This document shows, piece after piece, positions 44,601 through 52,092 of a stretch of DNA of 64,000 bases. The first letter of the stretch is position 1, and every line of letters starts with the position of its first letter. The notes under the pieces were generated by a model. That model was not told the DNA's origin. It saw only the letters and a list, made by a program, of their open reading frames with translations, and did not search any database. Location: assembly GCA_038043025.1 (NCBI GenBank), contig JBBTCW010000020.1, forward strand, positions 5,537 to 69,536. Reading direction: 5' to 3'. Made by a program: the position numbers and the translations under genes. Source of the DNA: O2-02-FULL-42-9 sp038043025. GTDB taxonomy: Bacteria > Pseudomonadota > Gammaproteobacteria > UBA12402.

Positions 44601-46682
44601 CTCGAAATACTGATTGGGCGCTCCATTGTTCAACACAATTCGAGCACGTAAAATTTCGTGTCGCTCAACAATTTTGTTAAGGGAATCTTCAATATGATCA
44701 GCATTAATCGCTTCGTGGATGGTGAGATGAAAAGATTCATTATAGATAGGGGTCTCTGGAGCGAACTGCTGATGCATCCAAATTAATGACTGAGAAGCCG
44801 ACAAAGGAAAATATCGTTTAGCACTGCTTTGTTGCGACGCAACGGGAATAATACGCAAAATAGGCAATGATTTCTTTTCCAAAAATGCTGCCAATGCTCG
44901 GATCGTAGGATATCGATACAGGTGCTGCGTATTTAACTGCATGTCATATTGCCGCCCAAGTTTATAGGCCATTTCAAGCGCCAATAGTGAATGCCCTCCC
45001 AGTTCAAAAAAATTGTCTTCAACCCCAATACCTGTAAGGTTCAATATCTCTTCCCATAAACTTGTCAACTCACGTTCGAGTTTGCTCTGCGGAGCACAGA
45101 ATTTACCTCTCGAAACAAAGTCGAGTTTTGGCAAAGCACCTTTATCTATCTTCCCCGATGTGGTTAAAGGTAGTTTCTCTAAAAAAATAAATTTTGCGGG
45201 AATCATATAATCCGGAAGAAATTTTTTTAAATATAATTTAAGCCTATCCTCTCTAGCCATGCAGTCTTTAACTAAAACAATATACGCCACAATATATTTT
45301 TCATTTCTGGCAGAATCGAACGCCATCACTATGGATTGCGACACATCCGTATACTGTTGAACATAATAGTTAATCTCATCTAATTCAATACGATACCCTC
45401 GAATTTTAATCTGATTATCCACGCGTCCTATAAACTCTAAATTACCATCCGGCAACTGCCGTACCAAATCGCCTGTTTTATATAAACGCCCCGAGCCAAA
45501 TGGATTCTTTATAAATTTTTCAGCCGTTAACTCCGGCTGATTTAAATATCCACGTGCCAAACCGGAGCCGCCGATATATAATTCCCCTATCTTACCGGGG
45601 CGAACTGGTCGGCCAAACGAATTTAAAACATAAGTGGCAGTACCCGCCAATGGTAATCCAATAGGAACACAACGAGATGTTTGTTTAAGATATTTAAATT
45701 CATATACTGTCGCATCAATGGTATTTTCAGTGGGGCCATAAACGTTATATATTCGTAATGGTAAAACAGATAATAACCGATGCGCAAGCTGTACCGGAAA
45801 CATCTCTCCGCCAACTGTAATACGGGTTAAATTCCAACATTGATTAATACATTTTGTCGCTTCCAAGTAAGCTAGAAAATACGATAATAGAGATGGTAAA
45901 AAACCTAAAATCGTAATTTTATATAGAGAAATATTTTCGACAAGCAATGATATTAAATCCTGATTGCTCTCATGGTCAACAACAACTATTTTCGCACCGC
46001 TTATTAAGGGCAACAAATATTCTTCAATGGACGCATCATATGCAGCCGAACGATAAAATAAAAAAACATCACTAGCATTAATTGCATAAATCGATTTTAA
46101 ACACCGCAATTTATCCGATATACTGCCATGCTCAATCATCACCCCCTTGGGTTTACCTGTACTCCCTGATGTATAAATAACATATGCTAACGCATGCGGC
46201 GAAATCGTTACGTCAAGGTCTGTCGTTAATTCTTGACTAATTTTGCACCAAATTCTATCCAAAGATATTGCCGTAATAGCGTTCTTCTCAAATCTACTCA
46301 AAAAACAATCTTGAGTAATTATCACATTGACTCCTGTATCCTTTAAAATATACTGAATACGCTCTTCTGGAAAATGAATATCAATTGGAACATAAGCACC
46401 ACCGGCCTTTAAAATACCTAAAATAGTAATAATCATCTGTAAACTATTGCCCATAAAAATAGCAATTAATTCTTCGCCTTTTATCCCCTGATTTCGCAAA
46501 TAACGAGCCAACTGATTTGCTTGTTTATTAAGATCAAGATAAGTAATAGATTTGTTCTGAAATGTCACTGCAACAGAATAGGATTGACTCTTTACCAACT
46601 CCTCAAAATCGATAAGCAATCCACATAAGTTTTCATTTATGATTGGCGCACGTGCTAACTGCACTTCACATCCTGTATTCAC
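41646..46682 (-). CDS. Dimodular nonribosomal peptide synthetase (A-T-C-A-T)
   Basis: The 1678-residue protein has adenylation domain 1 (about 25-515; YTSGSTGKPKG at 170-180, YKTGDL at 401, K511), carrier T1 (S565 in LGGHS), and a condensation domain (about 620-1050; HHCISDG at 757-763). These are followed by adenylation domain 2 (about 1085-1580; TSGSTGEPKG at 1228-1237, K1576) and carrier T2 (S1631 in LGGNS). There is no thioesterase or reductase, so release needs another enzyme or is spontaneous (for example diketopiperazine formation). Specificity residues read by eye: A1 about D-A-E-G-I-V-V-I-D-K, A2 about D-V-Q-F-I-A-Q-V-V-K, the latter close to proline codes. The start is GTG with GAGG 11 bp upstream. 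No phosphopantetheinyl transferase is in the window. Confidence 0.93.
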   Translation of the reverse strand: MNTGCEVQLARAPIINENLCGLLIDFEELVKSQSYSVAVTFQNKSITYLDLNKQANQLARYLRNQGIKGEELIAIFMGNSLQMIITILGILKAGGAYVPIDIHFPEERIQYILKDTGVNVIITQDCFLSRFEKNAITAISLDRIWCKISQELTTDLDVTISPHALAYVIYTSGSTGKPKGVMIEHGSISDKLRCLKSIYAINASDVFLFYRSAAYDASIEEYLLPLISGAKIVVVDHESNQDLISLLVENISLYKITILGFLPSLLSYFLAYLEATKCINQCWNLTRITVGGEMFPVQLAHRLLSVLPLRIYNVYGPTENTIDATVYEFKYLKQTSRCVPIGLPLAGTATYVLNSFGRPVRPGKIGELYIGGSGLARGYLNQPELTAEKFIKNPFGSGRLYKTGDLVRQLPDGNLEFIGRVDNQIKIRGYRIELDEINYYVQQYTDVSQSIVMAFDSARNEKYIVAYIVLVKDCMAREDRLKLYLKKFLPDYMIPAKFIFLEKLPLTTSGKIDKGALPKLDFVSRGKFCAPQSKLERELTSLWEEILNLTGIGVEDNFFELGGHSLLALEMAYKLGRQYDMQLNTQHLYRYPTIRALAAFLEKKSLPILRIIPVASQQSSAKRYFPLSASQSLIWMHQQFAPETPIYNESFHLTIHEAINADHIEDSLNKIVERHEILRARIVLNNGAPNQYFEPYQPFKLPRYDFRDRDIRDAECLALRLAQEDLKKCFKYGEEPLIRFLWVRLTDKTHRLYVVAHHCISDGVSMFQLFLNELQNLHAGKQLTSPGQYKDYVIFHRALVKLYPREKDICYWETKLQDLPFLKIESKKEAATCLLANHAGHMQYMVLPEEMTNQLREFGQQQGVTLFAILISAFYTLLYHYTHCNDLAIGTVLSGRDHLDTQNMMGNFLNTVILRLILNPVLSFQTLLQQVKREVYDAHLHQRLPFQDVVNMLHKKKLMIESDRHLLPFSIAFIYEPSAIKLNENWVVSQCGVHNDTSKFDLLFELDDKSNEIIGRIEYKTDVFLDIFITRMIKNYITIITCVLSNPASTIEQLRWMHADEESVLLRLAGKGYKRKDCSNTVVDLFENFVDQHPEQAALAFLDSEMTYRVLNQRANQMAHYIKAQGVMPKAVVAVYMERSIDVIVCLLAIAKVGAVYVSIHLESPVTVVHHILRDAAVTLLLTKSYLISDVFCSRINLDHQSTMISDQPLDNLSIKITSEDLAYIIYTSGSTGEPKGIALAHRTLINLSIWQHKQLLRLASSKSLSRRVAQFAAFTFDVSLQEIFYALSFGHTLYLIPEELRHDVIALAQYVDEERIQDLFLPTSVLRYFADAVLHLQIGLKYLENIIVAGEALRITDSIKQFFIRYSQVRLMNQYGPSETHVVSEYRLPDDLRQWVDYPPIGQPIAGTELYVLNNSRRLAPLGAMGELYIGGLGVARGYVNSSQLTAEKFIDNIFSSDMNKSKLYKTGDLVRWNEEGYLEFIGRIDNQVKIRGYRIETAEVEFALLKTQQISDCVVVIQRTPRDENILVAYTVLKRNTLFSAHNLRLFLRRYLPYYMIPDRFVQLDALPMTKHGKVDRQSLSTFCEEIVDREKTEHMTAEQKILCEILSKLLYQSHVAIDDNFFDLGGNSLVAFRYIIEISRYFLISPQVKDIFNYPTIREFTEQFTLVKIVSHDVG

Positions 46683-46918
46683 AATACTTGGATCCTCGCA
46701 AGTAATAATAACAAAGAAATTTAACCATGGCCGGCTGATTGAAAATTGACCGCGCTAATGCCCTGATAACTAACAACACAAATTCGCAGCATTGTATCAT
46801 TATAAGAACTTATTAGAAAATGGTTACTGCGGCTGACGTTTCCAAAATATTTGACACCCAATGTAAAAAGTGAGTAGAATAAACTCATAGCATGCTTCAT
46901 AATGCCCTTAAGAAAAAC
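46683..46918. other. Intergenic region upstream of NRPS and kinase 2
   Basis: Divergent control region. It holds a plus-strand promoter (46851-46880) for the small ORF and kinase 2. No convincing NRPS promoter was found. A single CTTAAG (46907-46912) lacks a correctly spaced partner. Confidence 0.5.
46851..46880 (+). promoter_or_regulatory. Sigma-70-type promoter for smORF and kinase 2
   Basis: Consensus -35 TTGACA (46851-46856), 18-bp spacer, -10 TAGAAT (46875-46880). Confidence 0.65.
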
Positions 46919-47041
46919 ATGGAGATTTACGTGCCGCAAGTTAAAGCTATTTTTAGATACTTAACAAACCGGCATAATCAGAAACAATTTAAACAATCAC
47001 AACGCCTCCCAGAAAATACGATCAAGGAGATAATGACATGA
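46919..47041 (+). CDS. Small ORF (40 aa) translationally coupled to kinase 2
   Basis: ATG 46919 opens a 40-codon frame (begins MEIYVPQVKAIFRYL, basic and Gln/Asn-rich in the middle, ends TIKEIMT). Its TGA stop overlaps the kinase 2 ATG in an ATGA, and the kinase ribosome-binding site AAGGAG lies inside it. A consensus promoter precedes it. It could be a leader peptide controlling kinase translation or a small partner protein; no homologue is recognised. The ribosome-binding site for the small ORF itself is weak (AAGAAAA). Confidence 0.5.
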   Translation: MEIYVPQVKAIFRYLTNRHNQKQFKQSQRLPENTIKEIMT

Positions 47042-48678
47042 TAAAGCTTGTGTTAGGCGCGAGTATAATTATTAATATTTTGTTTTTTATCCTATGGATT
47101 CGAAAAACAAAAACTCATCATAGCAGCACTAGCGCGCTTTCAGCCGATCTTATCTTAGCACAATTACCGGGACATATTTACTGGAAAGATAAAAATGGAA
47201 TAATGCTCGGCTGCAATGAGCAAAACTGGAAAGACTGGGGATTTAAATCACTTTCAGAATTTATTGGTAAAACGGATTATGAAATCTTTCCGAAAGAGCA
47301 AGCGGATGCGTTACGAGCCAATGACAACTTAGTCGTGCAAACCCAGAAAGCCCTTGTGGCAGAAGAGTCCGGTCTGGCAGCAGATGGTTCTATCATGCTC
47401 ATGCTATCACACAAAATTCCCTTAAGAGATCACCAAAATAAAATAATTGGCATTTTAGGCACTTCTATTGAGATCACCAAAATTAAAGAAGCAGAGATTG
47501 CTCGTTTAGAATTATTAGAAAATATTATTGCAGTAACGCCAAATAATGTGTATTGGATGGACAACAACCTGGTGACACTGGGGTATAATGATAATGTTGC
47601 AACATTTTTAGGATTAAAAAATAAAAAAGATGCGATTGGTCTAACGTATGATGACTTAGCTATAGTGTGTGATTGGAGAAAAAATGAAACTGAAACTTTT
47701 AAAAATGCCAGTTTAAAAGTCATTGAAACGGGAAATCCAATATTAAATGTTGAAGAACCCTTTGCTCCTGAGGTAGACGGCAACAATGGATATTTCCTCA
47801 CAAGTCGTGTGCCTATAAAAGACAAAAATAACAATACGATCGGAGTCGTTGGCATCTCCGTCGACATCACCGAGCGAAAAAAAATGGAAGCCCAACTCCT
47901 CGACGCTGCTGTCAAAGAAAAACAACAAGAAGAAAAAATTCGCGTCATGGAAATATTTGCTGCCGGAATCGCGCATGAGTTGCGAACGTCACTCACCGCA
48001 ATGATTTCGGCCGCGAGCGGCATTACCAATTTTCTGCCACGCTTAGTCGAAGTTTATAATATGGCTGAAAAGGCAGGCATGGAGATTCCACTCATTCGAC
48101 CCTCCCATCTCAACGTTTTAAAAGATACGGCAGAACATATTATACATGAGGGGGATTATCTCCAATCCGTTCTCACCATGATGCTGTCTGCCGTGCACAA
48201 CACAAAAATCAACACTGAAAATTTTGCGACTTTATCTATGATCGATTGCATTAAAGAATCGTTAAAGATCTATCCTTTCCGCACGCCTGAAGAAAAAGCC
48301 GCTATTCACTTTGATGAGAAAAATGATTTTCAGTTCTATGGCGATGAAAAATTCACGCTCAATATCCTATTTAATCTGACTAAAAACGCCTTATATTTTA
48401 TTGCCAAAGCAGAAAAAGGCGAAATTACCATTTGGTTAGAAAACAAAAAAAGCGTCAATGAATTACATTTTAAAGACACCGGCGCGGGCATTGCTGTCGC
48501 TGATCTTCCGCATATCTTTGAAGAATTTTTTTCACGCCGAGACAATGGCACCGGCTTAGGTCTTGCATTCACCACTCGCGTCATGGAAGCATTTGGCGGT
48601 AAGATTACCTGTGATTCAATTGAAGGTGAATTTACGCACTTTACACTAACATTTCCGGTTTTGGGAACGAATCAATAA
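47038..48678 (+). CDS. Membrane-anchored double-PAS histidine kinase with LqsS/CqsS-like core (kinase 2)
   Basis: The 546-residue protein has one N-terminal membrane helix (3-21), PAS1 (about 38-150; HIYWKDKNGIMLGCN), PAS2 (about 160-280; VYWMDNNLVTLGYN), and a coiled linker. The kinase core has H-box AAGIAHELRTSLTAM (H313), N-box NLTKNALYFI, KDTGAGIAVADL, FEEFFSRR, and GTGLGLAFTTRVMEAFGG. It is a paralogue of kinase 1; both share the autoinducer-kinase type core and lack a receiver domain. The ATG overlaps the stop of the preceding small ORF. The gene abuts the convergent LRR gene with no intergenic base. Confidence 0.87.
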   Translation: MIKLVLGASIIINILFFILWIRKTKTHHSSTSALSADLILAQLPGHIYWKDKNGIMLGCNEQNWKDWGFKSLSEFIGKTDYEIFPKEQADALRANDNLVVQTQKALVAEESGLAADGSIMLMLSHKIPLRDHQNKIIGILGTSIEITKIKEAEIARLELLENIIAVTPNNVYWMDNNLVTLGYNDNVATFLGLKNKKDAIGLTYDDLAIVCDWRKNETETFKNASLKVIETGNPILNVEEPFAPEVDGNNGYFLTSRVPIKDKNNNTIGVVGISVDITERKKMEAQLLDAAVKEKQQEEKIRVMEIFAAGIAHELRTSLTAMISAASGITNFLPRLVEVYNMAEKAGMEIPLIRPSHLNVLKDTAEHIIHEGDYLQSVLTMMLSAVHNTKINTENFATLSMIDCIKESLKIYPFRTPEEKAAIHFDEKNDFQFYGDEKFTLNILFNLTKNALYFIAKAEKGEITIWLENKKSVNELHFKDTGAGIAVADLPHIFEEFFSRRDNGTGLGLAFTTRVMEAFGGKITCDSIEGEFTHFTLTFPVLGTNQ

Positions 48679-49578
48679 TCACCTTGGCACCGCGCGGCTA
48701 GCCCGCATATCCTCAAGAAATTTTGGCGCCGCCCACTCTATTTTTTGAGGTGTCCTCCAACGAGACGCGCCACGCATTGAAACCGGCGTTGTTTCTACCG
48801 CACTTGTTGCATCAGAGTCTGGCGTGCCGGCAGCAGCCCGCCTAACATCCAAACCCTCTAAAATATCAACTGTGCCTGTTTTTTTTGGCCACCGCGTTCG
48901 CAATGAACATATTTTCGCTGCAGTTGAAAATAATATTAAGGGTGACTTTTCTCCTAATCGCGATTCCAATGACGCATCACTCTGCGGAATATTACTAATA
49001 AAAAAGATAGGTAATGGATTTTGCCTAAATGCCGCCAATAATTTATCAAGCGCTGTAGCAGAAAATTCCTTCGCGTCAACCTTCACACCTGATAATTTAT
49101 TCTCTTCAATCAACTCACACAACGCATCAATGCCTTCATCACCAATCTGGCAGCCAGACAGATACAATGCAACCTGTCCGAGTCGTTGAGGCAACGCAGA
49201 GGCTAAACATTTCATCCCTTCTGAACCGATCACATTACCCGATAACCTAAGCTCACTTAAATAAACAGATTCTTTTAATAATGCCATTAAATTCTCTGCG
49301 CACGCAGGTGTCAATTGGTTGCGCGATAAATTTAACCTTTCTAGTCGTGGCACGCTCTCTGTAAAAGCAACCAACAAAAATTCTAGACCCTCATTCGTAA
49401 TTTCATTGTCCGATAAATCCAATGATCGCAAGTCACAATACTCTGACTTCATGGCTGCAGCCAACGCGACAATATCCCCGTCAACTAATTTGATACGGTG
49501 ATGTGGGGGATAAGCTTGCTTATAATGCAAAATTTTACCGGAAGCGATTTCATCAAGAACTAATGTTGGGATAGGCAT
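48679..49578 (-). CDS. Leucine-rich-repeat protein (ribonuclease-inhibitor type), candidate effector
   Basis: The 299-residue protein contains about four to five RI-type LRRs (LRSLDLSDNEITNEGLEFL, LERLNLSRNQLTPACAEN, LSELRLSGNVIGSEGMKCL, VALYLSGCQIGDEGIDAL) between about residues 45 and 170. A non-repetitive basic C-terminal region (about 210-299) follows. There is no signal peptide or membrane segment. RI-type LRRs are eukaryotic in style and frequent in Legionella and Coxiella effectors. Effector status is inference; no PmrA-type box precedes it. The stop abuts the stop of kinase 2. Confidence 0.82.
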   Translation of the reverse strand: MPIPTLVLDEIASGKILHYKQAYPPHHRIKLVDGDIVALAAAMKSEYCDLRSLDLSDNEITNEGLEFLLVAFTESVPRLERLNLSRNQLTPACAENLMALLKESVYLSELRLSGNVIGSEGMKCLASALPQRLGQVALYLSGCQIGDEGIDALCELIEENKLSGVKVDAKEFSATALDKLLAAFRQNPLPIFFISNIPQSDASLESRLGEKSPLILFSTAAKICSLRTRWPKKTGTVDILEGLDVRRAAAGTPDSDATSAVETTPVSMRGASRWRTPQKIEWAAPKFLEDMRASRAVPR

Positions 49579-49657
49579 GTTTTTATTCTCGTATTGTTAG
49601 TAATCAAGCGCTTTAAACGCGAGTTCCGGATAAGCCGTTTTCTCGAATGAAGAACGT

Positions 49658-49960
49658 TTAACCACGACGTTTAATTTCATCATACATCGCATCAGGGGCA
49701 AAATCGATCTCGCCCGGCCAAGTGACTGCACCATATTCAAGATAGACCTGATTAAAAAGGGAAACCTCTTTCAACGCAGCAAAAACACCAGCCCGCGGAC
49801 TCATGACGTACTTTGAAAGGTCAAAGATACCACAGGTGCCATCAATAAACTCAACCTCCAGTCTATAATGATCAAGAGGCTTTACGCGCGTGAGTCGCCA
49901 AGGAACCGTACAAACTATTTCAGGGGTGATATTTTTTTCGGGGTTTGATTCTGTTCGCAT
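49658..49960 (-). CDS. DUF2442 domain protein
   Basis: The 100-residue protein carries the DUF2442 pattern: VKPLDHYRLEVEFIDGTCGIFDLSKY, GAVTWPGEIDFAPDAMYDEIK. These small proteins are usually encoded together with a DUF4160 protein, in an arrangement resembling a toxin-antitoxin pair. Here the upstream DUF4160 gene survives only as a C-terminal fragment that overlaps this start. ATG 49960 follows GGAGG at about 10 bp; an in-frame TTG lies 9 bp upstream. Function unknown. Confidence 0.8.
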   Translation of the reverse strand: MRTESNPEKNITPEIVCTVPWRLTRVKPLDHYRLEVEFIDGTCGIFDLSKYVMSPRAGVFAALKEVSLFNQVYLEYGAVTWPGEIDFAPDAMYDEIKRRG

Positions 49961-50088
49961 AATTTCCAATCCTCCAATAATTCAGCGCGATGTTCAGAAG
50001 CCCATTCCAATACTAATGCTAAAGCTCTACGGGGCATGCTGCCTTGAACAATATTAAGTGTACAAATATCAATGAGCACTTCATATTC
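49915..50088 (-). pseudogene. 5'-truncated DUF4160 gene remnant
   Basis: On the minus strand a frame reads EYEVLIDICTLNIVQG, PRRALALVLEWASEH and RAELLEDWKLC before a stop at 49915. This is the C-terminal portion of DUF4160 proteins, the normal partner of DUF2442. A TAA directly precedes it, and the upstream neighbour is the end of the DUF4143 ATPase gene, so the 5' part is deleted. It overlaps the DUF2442 start by 46 bp. Confidence 0.6.
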
Positions 50089-50095
50089 TTACGCA

Positions 50096-51217
50096 TTAGT
50101 AATCAAGTGCTTTAAGAAAACTTAATACCTCTCTTATTTCAATGTTTCTGTCCACACGCTCGTGCTTTAATTCTTGCACAATCTGTACCGCGGGTACATG
50201 ATATTTTTCATGAAACGTTAAAAGATTTGAACTTAATTGCTTATCCGCGTATTTTACTTCAATCATTTTTTGAATTTTATCATTGTACACAATCGCAAAA
50301 TCCACTTCTTTGCCTTCTTTGGTACGCAAATAATGCAATGCGCAAGACTCTCCCTGATAATCTACTTGACCATAAACATCTTTTAACAAGCAGGTTGCTA
50401 CTAAATTTTCTAACTTAGCGCCATGATCGCCATTGACCAATCCCGTATCAAAAAAATATATTTTTGGTTCTTTTAATAAACTTCTTGCAATATTTTTTGA
50501 AAACGGCGTCACTCTAAAAATAATATAAAGCGCCTCAAAAATTTGAATATATTTTTTAACCGTATTGGGCGAAATACCCACGTCTTCTGCGATCGACTTA
50601 AATGAAATGGATGAGCCGACCTTGCTTCGCAAGAGCTCCAAAACCAATTGGATCGACTTTAAATCATGAATATGATTAAAATCAAAAATATCGACTCTTA
50701 TTAAACTATCAATATATTGAGATCGCCAACGTTTTACATCGGTCATATTGGCCGCCAAAAAAGGCTCTGGAAATCCACTGTGCTCAATAAAGCGATTTAA
50801 ATCATCAGATAATTTATGTTGTGAAAGTTCAGCCGGCGAAAATGGCAATAATCGATGAGAAAAATATCGCCCCGCCAAGGAATCACCCACTTGCTTCAAC
50901 ACACCTAAACGAGCACTACCCGTTACAATAATTTTTAAATGCGACGGTTTCGTATCATAAACACCTTTGATATAATTTTTCCAAGCGGGCATTTTGTGGA
51001 GTTCATCCAAAATTAATAGATCCGTTGAAGCTAACCACGCTTCATGATGAATGATTTTTCGATCTTCCAGATGATCATAATTAAGGTACATCGGTGATTT
51101 AAAATTTGAGGCAATATCCTTCGCCAACCAGGTTTTTCCCGACTGCCGAGGTCCCGATAAAAACACCATTTTTTTATCCAGATCTTGCAAAATCGCCGTC
51201 TTTTGTCGTCTCTCCAT
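50096..51217 (-). CDS. AAA+ ATPase with DUF4143 C-terminal domain
   Basis: The 373-residue protein has an AAA domain (Walker A GPRQSGKT near residue 21, Walker B LLILDELHK, sensor VTGSARLGV), a winged-helix middle region (SFKSIAEDVGISPNTVKKY), and the DUF4143 nuclease-like end (GKEVDFAIVYN, MIEVKYAD). The family is widespread and mobile, of unclear function. GAGG 7 bp before the ATG lies within the end of an inverted-repeat element (51225-51356), which thus supplies the ribosome-binding site. It ends FLKALDY; a short decayed copy of that end (AFKALDY, stop) is visible at 49598-49616. Confidence 0.88.
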   Translation of the reverse strand: MERRQKTAILQDLDKKMVFLSGPRQSGKTWLAKDIASNFKSPMYLNYDHLEDRKIIHHEAWLASTDLLILDELHKMPAWKNYIKGVYDTKPSHLKIIVTGSARLGVLKQVGDSLAGRYFSHRLLPFSPAELSQHKLSDDLNRFIEHSGFPEPFLAANMTDVKRWRSQYIDSLIRVDIFDFNHIHDLKSIQLVLELLRSKVGSSISFKSIAEDVGISPNTVKKYIQIFEALYIIFRVTPFSKNIARSLLKEPKIYFFDTGLVNGDHGAKLENLVATCLLKDVYGQVDYQGESCALHYLRTKEGKEVDFAIVYNDKIQKMIEVKYADKQLSSNLLTFHEKYHVPAVQIVQELKHERVDRNIEIREVLSFLKALDY

Positions 51218-51224
51218 ATTAAGA

Positions 51225-51356
51225 CCTCTGCATAACTCCGCTAGCGGTCAATCTCGAACGAATAGAAAACTTCAAAATGCTCATTTACGACCAGTAAACT
51301 CCGCTTTTTCAGCTTTCTATTCGTTCGACCTTGCCGCACCAGCGAAGTTATCCAGT
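51225..51356. mobile_element. MITE-like element with ~42-bp imperfect terminal inverted repeats
   Basis: The left end CTCTGCATAACTCCGCT...CGAACGAATAGAAAA (51227-51268) is repeated inverted at the right end, CTGGATAACTTCGCT...CGAACGAATAGAAAG (about 51314-51354 on the complement). About 45 bp of unique sequence lies between. There is no coding capacity. It looks like a miniature inverted-repeat element or a solo remnant of an insertion sequence. Confidence 0.7.
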
Positions 51357-51492
51357 GGCCTTGTATTGACTATTATAGAATAGAATGCAAAAAAGTCAAG
51401 ACTTTATCGCATTTCAGTGCAAAAAAGTCGTAACCCTGGTCGAACAAAAACGTAACTACTTATTTAGCTGTGGGTAGCTTGGCCGCTAAAGT

Positions 51493-51572
51493 GTAGCCCG
51501 GATGAAATGTGCGAAGCACATGAAATCCGGGATTCCATATCCCCGTATTTCGCTTCGCTTCATACGGGCTAC
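51493..51572. repeat. GTAGCCCGGATGAAATGTG-type dispersed repeat, copy 1
   Basis: Two palindromic halves: GTAGCCCGGATGAAATGTGC with AAGCACATGAAATCCGG, and CCCCGTATTTCGCTTCGC with TCATACGGGCTAC. An inverted-orientation copy lies at 61583-61663. Confidence 0.85.
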
Positions 51573-51577
51573 GCTGG

Positions 51578-52066
51578 CTAAACTTTATATCGGTAAAATT
51601 TAGAATCAACCTGCATAACAGGAAATGAGGCGGGCAATAATGATTTTGGAATTTCCTCAAATCCGTTTTTTTCATAAAATCGATGAGCAGCTAAATAAGC
51701 GGATGTCGTTCCTAAATAAATCTCTTGAAATTTTTTATTCTTACACCAAGCAATTAACTCCCCCAAAAGAGCATGAGCGACTCCCTTTTCTTTGCCCCTA
51801 TAATCACCATCAACAAACATTTTTCTAAGCGCAGCTTGTTTATTCCCAATATCAAGCAAAGCAATAGTGCCCACGACCCTATCGCCATGCAGCGCAACCC
51901 AAAAATTCCCATCCTCTTTTTGATAAAACCGATGAATTGTTTTCAAATCCGGCTGATCATCAAGTGAAATAGAAACGCCAAACTCTTCCGTTTGAATTTT
52001 AAGTATCAAATCAATAATCTGGTCTCTATAATCATCTAAATAGGGTTTGATTTCTATCTTTAACAT
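51578..52066 (-). CDS. GNAT-family N-acetyltransferase
   Basis: The 162-residue protein has the acetyl-CoA binding GNAT core: GTIALLDI, KMFVDGDYRGKEKGVAHALL (motif A, V-x2-x-Y/R-G-K/x-G), and YLAAHRFYEKNGFEEI. The substrate cannot be read from sequence. The frame extends to 52087, but ATG 52066 has GGAGG 5 bp upstream and begins MLKIEIKP, so it is preferred. It lies 26 bp after the esterase gene on the same strand, likely one transcript. Confidence 0.87.
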   Translation of the reverse strand: MLKIEIKPYLDDYRDQIIDLILKIQTEEFGVSISLDDQPDLKTIHRFYQKEDGNFWVALHGDRVVGTIALLDIGNKQAALRKMFVDGDYRGKEKGVAHALLGELIAWCKNKKFQEIYLGTTSAYLAAHRFYEKNGFEEIPKSLLPASFPVMQVDSKFYRYKV

Positions 52067-52092
52067 TAACACCTCCCGACTAAACAACTTAT

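Larger units (their letters stand above)
51218..51577. other. Repeat-bearing intergenic region
   Basis: 360 bp without a gene: the MITE-like element (51225-51356), two TGCAAAAAAGTC direct repeats (about 51387 and 51420), and a GTAGCCCGGATGAAATG repeat (51493-51572). Confidence 0.7.

Noticed and set aside
46905..46930. Possible fourth PmrA box upstream of kinase 2 (CTTCAT...CTTAAG)
   Set aside because: Half-site spacing is 12 instead of 11 bp, the first half is imperfect, and no -10 lies at the right distance; a better promoter is upstream at 46851.
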